From Macrotrachela quadricornifera (Eukaryota; Rotifera; Eurotatoria; Philodinida; Philodinidae), in assembly GCA_022393335.1 (NCBI GenBank), contig JAJEKB010000261.1:122820-186819 (forward strand): a DNA stretch of 64,000 nt, in the 5' to 3' direction. How positions within the stretch are numbered: position 1 is the stretch's first letter; every line of letters begins with the position of its first letter. The position numbers and the translations under genes are program-made. This document shows positions 10,358 to 25,710 of the stretch, piece by piece. The notes below the pieces were generated by a model. That model worked only from the letters and a program-made list of their open reading frames with translations, ran no database searches and was not told where the DNA came from.

Positions 10358-13300
10358 CTAAGAAAATGAAATTTTACTTTGATTAGATTGCTGTGTTTTA
10401 ATGAAGGTAAAATCATGATTTTTATGTTGAAATAAAATTTTTTCATTTGATATATTATCCCAAAGAGCATTACATGGCATTGGAGATGATGGACTAAATT
10501 GTGATTGATGTATAGAATTTGTTACATTAGAAAGATTTTTTGATTCATAATAATTAGATATTTCATATTTTGATTGAGATTTTTCTTTTATATCTTTTTT
10601 ATTGTAATTGATAAGTGTTGTATTTCTTAATGGTGATTGTTTATTATGTTCTGTTGAAAATTGAATAATATCTGAAGAAGATATCGTTATTGGATTAGAT
10701 AATGAGGGAATTTTATTAGTAGATGGGTCTGTAGTTAAGTTAGATCTTTGATTTAAATCTTTTTTGTTTAATGGAAATATTGATTCAAATCGATCGTTGT
10801 TAATCGAATCATTCAATATAAAATTTTTGTGTTTAATTGATAAATTCGATGGTATGATGATATCATTGAATTTATTAGAATCATTATTGATATTGATTTC
10901 TGTTTCTTTTTCAAAATGATTCATATGAATAGAATTCGATTGCGTTCTGTCTATGGACGCATTAATACTATTTATAGATTGTTTAGAATCTGATAAAAAT
11001 GCTAAAATAAGAACAGTAAATTATTTACAAATTATTAGAAATTGACGAACAGATTACAGAGTGTTGATAGAAAGTTTTTATCGTTAGATGAATTTGTTTT
11101 TAATGATTTCGAAGATTTTTTTGTTGACAAGCTTTGTTTTGTGATCTCTAGTGACACTAAAAGGAAAAGATTTATTGCTATTGCAAGAGTATATTTTTCG
11201 TCATATAGATACTAAATTTGGTTGAAATTTCATTTTTATCTAAGATAGATAATGATGGTGAATCAAAGTTTGACACTCGATTGTGTTCGGGTACATTTAT
11301 TGTAGGAGGAATATCAATTGGCATCGCAACTTTCGATGTGATCGCAGATTGCTTATGTTGCAGACGATCTTGGTCAGATTGTTTATCGTTCATGAACAGA
11401 TAGTTGTCAGAAGTTTGATCCTTTCTTATTGTCGATTGATTTTCGGATGTTATATAAGAGTTTAGCGATATGTCATGCTGCATATTGAAAGGAGAATTTT
11501 GCGGAGTTTGTGGACTATTTGCAAGATTGGAAACAGTAGATAAAGATATTGAATTAGGACCTTTAATAACTGCATTTGACACATTTAATTGTGTTAGAAG
11601 TTTTTCGTTGACTAATGAAATATTGTTAGAGATTGGTGGAATTTCTTCAAATTTGTGTCCTAATATTGAAATAGAGGAATGCATCTATAAGCTGTTTTAT
11701 TTTATATCATAGATATTGTAAAAACCTTCATGTGATGATGATATAGAATTATTTGTTATCTTATCAATCGAATGAGCTATAGAAGATATATTGTTAAATT
11801 CTTGTTGAGCATGTACAGATTTTGTAATGCTTATTTTATCATCTTTAAATTGGTTTATCATGTTCGGAGAATCTGTATGTGTGGATGACTGTTGCAAATG
11901 ATCAGAAGTATAAGGAAAACACTTCGTCTCTATCGAATTTCCTTGTTCAAATAAGTGAAGAGATTGAACATCTTTATTATTAAATTTCATTACTGTTGCT
12001 AGTTGTTTTGGTTTTGCTTGAACAAGTTGTTCAGCTAATGGGATGCATTTTGATGATATAGTACGATGATTATTATCATCTTGTTTTGATGATACTATTG
12101 TCAATGATACTATATCATTATGATTTTTTACTTCAGGTATTGTCATTTGCATTAAAGAAGATTCTATTGGATTGTTTTTGGTGGACGATATAGAATTGAT
12201 TTGCAATTCTTCATCAGCAAGGTGTACAGTGTGTTTCATTCTTGGATCAATAGTTCTATTAATTTGTTCATGAAATTTGTTTTGGTGAGATTCATTAATA
12301 GATGTATCAAATCGATTACAAATATGTTCTTGCGACTTCTTTTCGGAGATTATGCTCCATGAATTGAATATTGATATTGTTGATTTATCTATATAATATT
12401 TCGAACTATTGATAAATAAGTAAATCATAGTGTACCAGGAAGCTGAGAACTCGTTTTCTTTTGAGTATTTGTTTGATTAATGGACTTAGATGTTAGATCT
12501 TCATATTGAGTACGATTTTCTTCTTCCATTGATGAACCATCACTAGACTGAAAATAAAGATATATTCAATAACTGGCATTTTTTTGGTAAATTTGCTTAA
12601 AATATGATCCGCAGCAACCTACTGATGATGTTTTAATAGTTGTATTACGTTGGAAATCGTATGGCATTTGTTGATCCATTTCTAATGTGATATTATTTTC
12701 TGAAGACAATTTTATTGAATTTGAAGTATCGGATTTCTTCATAGTCTTTGTTTTAATTGGAAATATCTATAATTAATGTTTCAAAGAAACATGAGAATTT
12801 GAATTTCTTACAGCACGTGTTGAAAGAGGCAATGAAGCATAAGATCGTTTGATAGCTGATATACTTCTATCGTCTATTTTATCAAATAATAATTCATTTG
12901 ATTTGGATTTTATAATCGAATCAATACTATGGTTTACTGCAGTTTTAATTCGATCAATTTTTGGATATTGCATTATTTGAAATGATTCATTTTGTATTTG
13001 TTGTCGTTTAATAGCAGATAAGAGAATATCAGGATTGAATCGAGATATAGAATTCGATTGCGTACTGCGTAAAATTGATTTTCTTGGGAATTTAATTGTA
13101 ATAGATGAATTAGGCGAATTTTTTGATGTTAAAAGAAGTTCATCATTTTTATTTTGTAAAGCATTTAATGTGGGCTGTAATTCTTGCGTATTTAAAACAA
13201 ATATTTCGTTAAGTTTTTCATTTTTTGTTGAGTTAAACTCAATTGGTTTTTCTATTTGATCGTTAGTTAAATCATTGATATTCATTAATGATGATTCTTT

Positions 13301-14227
13301 TTTTGTTTCTGTAAAGTATACTGAAGTAAATATAAAAGTAATATAATTAGATCATTGAACAGACTTGGTGAGAAGTCCTCTGATGATCTTTGTTTTTCTT
13401 CAAGGTTATCTTTAAGAAATACAAAACGATTTTTATTTGAACAAAATTGAATTGTATATACTTGATTTCGATTTGTTTTCTATGAACATTTCATTTGATA
13501 GATTTAAAATGAATTGTTGTGATATTGAATTATCACTGATTGGAGATTCTTTTGTTTGTATTTCATTCTGGAAATGATAAAATTTCATAATAATTTATTA
13601 TTTTAAATGAGACTGACTTGTTTTTGTTCATCAGAATTATTTTTCATAGATGAATTCTGTGTATCTGGTGTATCACTTGATTCTAGACGTTCTTGTTTTG
13701 AAAAGTATTTGAAAGAAAATTAAAAAAAGAAGTTTACTTATTTGATCTTGATTTAAATTTGATGATAACAGTTCTGAATTAATTTTTTGTTTTTTTGTTA
13801 TTTTCTTATTTATTAATTTAATATTCTTATCATTAGATAATAATTTATGTTTTTTATTTGATGGACAACAAATTGGTGTTAAGCCAGTATTAATTTCTTT
13901 AATTTCACCTAATTTTGAACGAATTCCACATGTTGTCATTTTTGCTTGATATGATGTAAAACCAATATCGTTTTCTAACCATTGTTTAAAATGTTGAATA
14001 TTATTTATTGAACGATATTTTGAATAAAGTGCTGATAAATCATTTATACCAAATTGATTTAATAAATATTTATTTTTTTTCCCAATACCAGGTACACATG
14101 TTAATGATGTATGTCCAATACCAAAAACAAAACAACGATGTTTATTAGTTCGTATTTGCAATGGTTGATGAATTGATGTTTGAATTAAATTTTTACAAGA
14201 ATAATATTTCGGATTTATCGAAATCAT
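10358..14227 (-). CDS. BAF-like domain protein with very long disordered tail (1091 aa)
   Basis: Ten exons (complement): 13738-14227, 13618-13691, 13462-13567, 12812-13308, 12623-12766, 12436-12547, 11726-12388, 11213-11659, 11058-11156, 10358-11001. All phases agree and give 3276 nt. Residues about 27-111 resemble barrier-to-autointegration factor: TNKHRCFVFG aligns with the BAF start SQKHRDFV, VPGIGKKNKYLL with the helix-hairpin-helix AGIGEVLGKKL, FKQWLENDIG with FREWLKD, and ATTCGIRSKL-like residues (seen as MTTCGIRSKL) with DCFGCLREW. BAF is normally about 89 residues, bridges DNA and binds LEM-domain lamina proteins. Here about 980 residues of Ser/Asn/Ile/Lys/Gln-rich sequence without recognisable folds follow. 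ATG 14225-14227 is preceded by a TTTTTAG acceptor 10 nt upstream, probably a 5' UTR intron (donor GTAAAA near 14275). The domain call is by eye; the chain of exons is strong. Confidence 0.72.
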
Positions 14228-15215
14228 TAATTAACTAAAAACAAAATAATCGAAAAAAAAATTGAATTTTTACTTAGCAACATATTATTATGAGCTTATT
14301 TTTAGATATGAATAAACCATCAGGTGAACAAGGGCGTTTAGCATTCGATGTTGAAACTGTTGTTGAAAAATACTCGATAAAATATCTTAATAACCCATCA
14401 GATATTTCAACAGCTTATTTCAATGTCAAAATCTAGTAATGATAAAGAATTTTTTAGTTTATCGTTTTAGTAATAATAAACAAGTATTATGAATCATTAC
14501 AAGCACTTTTAATATCAGCCCAACGGAGAAGTTATTGTAACATTTTTAGTTCCATAGTATGATGCTTGTGCAATAATAATGATTGAACACCAATCAAAAA
14601 TAGCTCATTTAATAATCGAAATTTCTTGGTCTAAGTTCATTCTATATATTTTATTTTTTATTGGTTCTTTAAGAATATGTCAGAATACAGTGCATGGCTA
14701 AGTTCGTTTTTAAAATACTTATCTTTTTAGGAAAGAAAAGAAATGACGAGTTCAATAGCTCAAAAAATGGATATCTCATTATACAACTGTTTATACATAT
14801 AATAAAAACAAAGCTTAGTTTTCAAATGGGCTCGTTCATGTATTGCACTTCGACATGCTTTTTCAAACAAAGAAAAAATTTTGAACGTATACCATGAGCC
14901 TAGACAGAGAATTTTGGATTGTACGTTTTGACAAATGATGAATTGAGAAAAGGTTCGGCTCATTCTCTCATGTATTTATCTTCATTTAAGCGTTTTTGAT
15001 GAAAATTAATTCTTTTTTTGGCGGGATCTTAACAAATAAATCACAATCATATGTAAATAGTTTTGCTGGAAGTTTAAAGATATTTTATTAAAACAAAAAC
15101 AAAAAATCTGTGATTATGATATTCCCTTCTTTTTCTAAAGTAAATAAATAAAAAATATATTTGATGAAGTTTATTTTAAATTATTTAAAAATTTTCTTTT
15201 TTTTTTTGATTTCCG
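14228..15215. other. Divergent intergenic region between BAF-like gene and NARS2
   Basis: 988 bp with head-to-head promoters. A 48-codon open frame at 14290-14436 (plus; begins MSLFLDMNKPSGEQGRLAF) is followed by protein-like but interrupted sequence around 14480-14900 (for example FKWARSCIALRHAF). I do not recognise it, and it is more likely a decayed gene than a functional one. No clear TATA box was assigned. Confidence 0.4.
14290..14436 (+). pseudogene. Possible gene remnant, unknown
   Basis: An ATG-started 48-residue frame with coding-like composition (GEQGRLAFDVETVVEKYS) ends at TAG 14434-14436. Further short coding-like pieces downstream are out of frame or interrupted. No family was recognised. 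It could be a very short real gene, but the interrupted neighbours suggest decay. Confidence 0.22.
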
Positions 15216-17948
15216 ATGTTTCGTTTATCATTATTATTACATATTCGACACTCAACAACAAAAAATCTTTATTCATCTCGTTTTATTCATTCAATTTATC
15301 CATTAACAATACGTGAAATATATGATAAAAAACCTTTAAATCAATCAATAAATCTTATTGGTTATCTTCTTAATATAAGAAAATTAAAAACACATTATTT
15401 TCTTGATTTATTTGATGGTTCATTAACAAATAATCATAAACATTTACAAGTTGTTGCATCATTAGATAAACATCCTAATTTACCACATTTAACATATGGT
15501 TGTTCAATAAATATCCAAGGTAAACTTGTTCGAAGTACACATCCAAAACAAGAATATGAATTATTAGCTGAAAATATTAATTTAATTAATTCATGTGATG
15601 TTATTAATTATCCATTGAAACCAAATTCTGAACAAACTTTATCAATATTACGTCAAGATGAACATCTTCGTTTACGTTCACCATTGGCACAAGTTATTTT
15701 TCGTTTACGTAATCAATTAATGTTTAGTTTATATGAATATTTTTATAAATATAATTTTATTCAAATTCAAACTCCATGTCTAACACAAAATGATTGTGAA
15801 GGTGGTGGAGAAACATTTCGTATTCAACCATATCAATCCCGAACAACAGATAAAGAAAAAGAATATTTTAATAAACAAGTTTATTTAACTGTCTCAGGAC
15901 AATTACATCTTGAAACAGCAGTGAAGTAAGAGAAAATAAATTTCTTTTTTATCAATAAAGAAAATTTTCTTTTTTTTACAATTAGTGGTCTTGGACGTGT
16001 TTATACACTTAATCCAGCATTTCGTGCCGATAAAAATCTTAGTAGATTTCATTTAGCAGAATTTTGGATGTTAGAAGTCGAAATTGCTGGTAGGTTAAAA
16101 TTATTTCAAATAATTTTCTTGTTTTTCGGGACAAGATAAACAGTTAAAAGATCTTTATCTAAATTCATTCAATAAAGAACTTTTTCTTCTACAAAACTAG
16201 AAAATAAGAGTAGATTATGAGATATTAATGAGAATAAGACTACTACAAAGAATATTGCAGATTTTTAACAAAAGTCAAATTTATTTATTCGAGCTTTCGA
16301 CAGCATACATCTGCCGTTAGCAAGAATAAAAATTCTATTTATACAATTTCTTTGTTCTTTCATTACAATGAATTTTATAAATAGAATTTTTCTTTTTGTA
16401 TTTTTTTTCTTTATAATGACAGATGTATGCTGTCAAAAGGTCGAATAAATAAATCTGATTTTTGTTAAACATCTGCAATGTTCTTAGTAGCAATCTTATT
16501 CTCATTAATTTCTCATTTAAAGCTTCCTGCTGTTCAACCTAATTTGTTTAAAGAGTAAATTATAGTTTTTTAATCTTTGCAATTTGTTGTCAATAAAAAT
16601 AAAATCTGATTTGAAAAGGAATGTCGATAATTTTATACAATAAATAAATGTCTATCGTATAAGTGTAGAATGATGCTTTAAAATAGTATTGCATTCTTTA
16701 TCAAATATATGTTAGATTCGTTTTGATAATTAGTGTTAGAAATAATTCCGAGCAGTGAAAATTATTTTACATCTTTTTTTTCTCGAAATTTATCTGATCT
16801 TTCAATCGAATTTAATTTTGATGAATAGCTACGATCAATCAAAAAATTCTCATCTAATAAATTATATTTTAAATAGATGACGTCTGTTTAAATTTATCAC
16901 GATGAATAGAGAGAACGAATCAACATTCTCACTAAACAAAATTTTAACATCATTAGTGATTATATATATATGATGAGAATAAAAGCATCCTATAATAGAT
17001 CATTATTTTGTTTCTTTCTTATCGTTCCGATATACTGCGATTCTCTGAAATAAAATAAACACATACTAACATTCCCTTATCGTTATCTACTTTTCTGTTT
17101 TTTTTTCATCGATTCTTCATATACACTATTTTGTATACGTATAGCTAATCACTAAATCGATAGTATATAGTTCTTATTCATATTAAAAATATAAAAAGAT
17201 CAATCTCTGCATATGAATTATGGCGTCATCTGTCGAAAATGTGATTATCTAATCATTTCATATTAATGAAAAACCGTTATCCATTATTATATATATTTAA
17301 TTTGTTTTTCTTTTTCTAGGTCTAACTAAATTAGACCAATTACTTGATATCTATATTCATCTATTGCGTACAATTGCAAATGAAATTCAAACGAAATGTT
17401 TTGAAGAATATAAATATTTAGTGAATAATAATATTCAATCAAAATATCTCGATAAATTTCTTAATCAAAATGATTATCCACGAATAACTTATCAGCAAGC
17501 TGTTGAATATTTAAGACAATCAAATGATTTTCACAATTTTCCTGATAATGGAGATTTTACTCGTGCACATGAAAATTATCTTTGTCAAACAATAATGAAT
17601 AATCAAGCATTTTTTATAATAAATTATCCAAAAAAATTAAAACCATTTTATATGTTAGTCAATGATGATAATTTAACAGTTTCAAATTTTGATTTTATAT
17701 TTCCATCAATTGGAGAATTATCAGGTGGAAGTCTTCGTGAATATCGTTATGAACAATTAAAATTATGTTTAGATGAATTAGATATAACACATGATTTACA
17801 ATGGTATCTTGATTTAAGACGTTTTGGTGGAATGCCAACAGGTGGTTTTGGTTTAGGTATAGAAAGATTTTTAATGGCATTAACTGGTATTGATAATGTT
17901 CGAGATGTTATTTTATATCCTCGTTTCTATCAACATTGTAATGGATAG
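15216..17948 (+). CDS. NARS2: Mitochondrial asparaginyl-tRNA synthetase (480 aa)
   Basis: Class IIb synthetase that charges mitochondrial tRNA-Asn. Exons are 15216-15925, 15986-16089 and 17320-17948, in phase, totalling 1443 nt; human NARS2 is 477 residues. The N-terminus ([20 protein letters not shown]) is Arg/Ser-rich like a mitochondrial presequence. An OB-fold anticodon-binding part follows ([16 protein letters not shown]), then motif 1 ([14 protein letters not shown]), motif 2 ([20 protein letters not shown]) and motif 3 ([20 protein letters not shown], ending in DVILYPR). Intron 2 (1230 bp) is unusually long for this locus and contains a foldback repeat. The stop is only 59 bp before the HP1 ATG. 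All catalytic motifs look intact. Confidence 0.95.
16214..16519. repeat. Foldback inverted repeat in NARS2 intron 2
   Basis: The left arm (about 16214-16345) mirrors the right arm (about 16377-16519). Shared blocks are ATTAATGAGAATAAGA, TTTAACAAAA(G/A)TCA(A/G)AT, TTTATTTATTCGA, GACAGCATACATCTG and AAAATTCTATTTATA. Identity by eye is high (about 85 percent), the loop is only about 30 bp, and one arm carries an extra AAAAAG-rich insert. It is non-coding and gives the intron a strong predicted hairpin. Confidence 0.8.
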
Positions 17949-17965
17949 ATATATTAGTTTTGCTT

Positions 17966-17985
17966 GTTTGTTATTTTTTTTTCAG
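17966..17985 (+). promoter_or_regulatory. Orphan 3' splice acceptor between NARS2 and HP1 (trans-splice candidate)
   Basis: A pyrimidine tract ending TTTTTTTTCAG at 17985 sits inside the 59-bp gap, 22 nt before the HP1 ATG. There is no room for a separate promoter and upstream exon unless they lie inside NARS2. In an organism with spliced-leader RNA this would be the site where the downstream mRNA of an operon receives its leader. Confidence 0.5.
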
Positions 17986-18007
17986 ATAAAATTATAAAAA
18001 TAAAACA

Positions 18008-19951
18008 ATGGTTAATGTATCATCGAAAAAACGTCGACATGAAAGTGGTTTAAGTAGTGAGGATGAATCTGAACAAGAATATCAAGTTGAAGCTATACTT
18101 GATAAACGAACTCGTGGAAAAAAAGTACAATATCTTCTTAAATGGAAAGGTTATTCAAGTGCAGATAATACGGTAAAGTTTTTTTTTAAATATTATATTT
18201 AAAAATACTTTTTATTTTTTTGTTTCTTCGATAAATATTTTTTTTACTTTTAAAGAAATGTTTATATGTAAAAAAAAAAGAAAAAAAAACTTTAGAATAG
18301 TATTTTTTTTTCTTGAAGCTTTTCAATGAAATTTTATCTATTCGACAAATATCGACGATTTTTTTATTGTAAAGGAAGTAGCTCATTAGACTTGTAGTGT
18401 ATGCTGCTTTCGAATATGTATAACTAAATTTAAAAAAAAAAGCCATCGTTATATATTTAGTCTTTATGTTAGAATGAAAAAATTTAATTAAATGCTGCTA
18501 TTTTCAGATAGATTCATTGGAAATAAATGATGATTAATAGACTGAAGGCTTACCTTTACGATCAATAGTTCGAATTTGATTATAATCTACATAAAAAAAT
18601 ACCTCTTGAGGTTCTTGTTAAGTATAATCTCATAATTCTTACAGACATTTTTCTAGCATGTTAATAATATTCTAATAATGAGATAAATCGGTTCATGGTT
18701 TTCTTTATGTAGATGCCTGGTTTATTCAACACTAACATTAACAGTAATATAAACTAACAATTTATAAAAATGACATATTTGTCACATATTTTTTTAGTAG
18801 ATTTTAACACTCAAATATATATATCGATATGATTCTACTGCTTGTAGCAATGCTGATTAAAATATTGATATTTGATTAAATATAAATAACAAGATAGATA
18901 TGATTAGTTCTTTAGTGGAATGTTTTTTTGTTTACTAAATAACTTCTTTCAATCAATTATATTTAACAAATATAAAAGAAAAAAAAAAGATCGTTTTTAT
19001 TTTGTTTTAATATTTTTTTTCTTTAGTGGGAAGATGAAAAACATTTAAATTGTCCAGATTTAGTTAAAGATTTTGAAAAATGTTTAAAAGCGAAAATAAA
19101 TGAAAAAATATCAGGAACAAAAACAAAACAATCAAAAAATACAAGTATGCATATTAATGATGAAGATTATCAAACTGATGAAAATGAATCAATAACTACT
19201 GAAAGTACTATTGATTCAACAAAAATTAATGATGAAAATGAGAATGATGATAGACAAATTATTACACGTAATAGTTCACGTAAAAAATTTATCTTATCAA
19301 AATCAAATAATGATGAATCACCATCAACTCGACGTCAATCAAATCGAAAAACTGTTAAAGAAACAAATTATCGTATTACAAAAATGTGTAAGTTTAAAAT
19401 TAATCTCTACAAAAGAAATTTTCTTTTTTTTTTAAGCTAAAAATGAAAGTTCAAATGATGAAAATGATGATATTGTTGATGAAGTATTAGCATCAGAAAA
19501 AAAAATTTCAAAAATATCAAAAATTAAAAATACATCTAATGATAAATCAATAACAACTATTGAAGATGATAATAATAGTATTGATTTTTTTGATAAAAGT
19601 CTTACAAAAGAAATTAGTGTAAATGAACCAACAACAATTAATCTTCGTCTTCATATTACACCAAGTTCAACATCATCTATTTCTTTAACACTTAATGATA
19701 ATGATAATAATAACAATAATAATAAATCTACAACAGAACCGTCTGGTAATGAAGAAGATTTATCGAAAATAATTGATGAAACCGATCAAGTTGAGAAAAT
19801 TGAAGCTGTACGAAATAATCAAGATGGAATATCATTTCGTATTAAATTCATACATGAAAATGAACCACAATGGATATCATCAAAAATTGCTAATCGAAAA
19901 TATTCTCAAGCTGTTATTGCTTTTTGGGAAAATCATGTTGAATTTACATAA
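18008..19951 (+). CDS. Heterochromatin protein 1 / chromobox protein (346 aa)
   Basis: Exons 18008-18172, 19027-19387 and 19437-19951 are joined in phase (1041 nt). An N-terminal chromodomain (about 24-75) has the methyl-lysine cage residues in HP1 positions: Tyr25 (EYQVEAIL), Trp46 and Tyr49 (LLKWKGYS), then TWEDEKHLNCPDLVKDFE. A long acidic/Ser/Asn/Lys-rich hinge follows. The C-terminal chromoshadow domain (about 293-346) reads EKIEAVRNNQDGISFRIKF through SQAVIAFWENHVEF. It should bind H3K9-methylated nucleosomes and dimerise through the chromoshadow. The hinge (about 215 residues) is longer than in typical HP1 proteins of about 190-200 residues total. It lies tightly between NARS2 and NVL on the same strand. 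Which HP1 paralogue it is cannot be told. Confidence 0.93.
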
Positions 19952-20160
19952 ACAAAATCCAACAAAATTAAAAAAAAAACGAACATTTTATGTATATAAT
20001 ACATATGTATATCTAGCATGATCAAAAAAAACCAAACAAGAATAGATGTTTTGTTTCCGTTGATAGAACATTTTTGTTGTTAAACTTGTAGTTCATTACA
20101 TCTTATTATTTGTCCGAAAATATGAAAAAGAAGAAAAAGAAAAAGAAAAATATTAAACGT

Positions 20161-20180
20161 TTGTTTGTTTATTATTTTAG
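20161..20180 (+). promoter_or_regulatory. 3' splice acceptor directly abutting the NVL ATG (trans-splice candidate)
   Basis: TTGTTTGTTTATTATTTTAG ends at 20180 and ATG begins at 20181, so the 5' UTR of a trans-spliced NVL mRNA would be only the leader. HP1 stops 229 bp upstream. The alternative is a 5' UTR intron whose donor lies in or before the HP1 3' region. Confidence 0.45.
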
Positions 20181-25375
<5,195 letters not shown>

Positions 25376-25710
25376 AATTTTTTTTTTCTTTTCAAACAAG
25401 AAGAGAAATAAAAGTAAAAGATTGATATGCAACTGACACACAAAACATACAATAAGAGAAAACCAAGAGATACGTCAACCGGTAGAATAAAAGAGAAGAC
25501 AAAAACAACAAAAAAAAAAAAGAAAAGAGAAGAAAAGACCCATGTTTGATATTTATTATCAGACGCACTCTTTCTTAATCTTCATAGATGACAAATAGAA
25601 TTACAGATTAATTATTTAATTTTCTATCTGACAGAGATCGTCGTCTGTCATATATAATTCATTTATGAGAAGTTTTGTTTTTATTTTGGACGGAGTTTTT
25701 CAAATTGTTG
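25376..25710. other. Convergent 3' intergenic region (NVL / Cav3)
   Basis: 335 bp between two stop codons that face each other. A poly(A)-signal-like AATAAA lies at 25407-25412 for NVL; TTTATT on the plus strand near 25553 could serve Cav3. No gene was seen. Confidence 0.5.
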
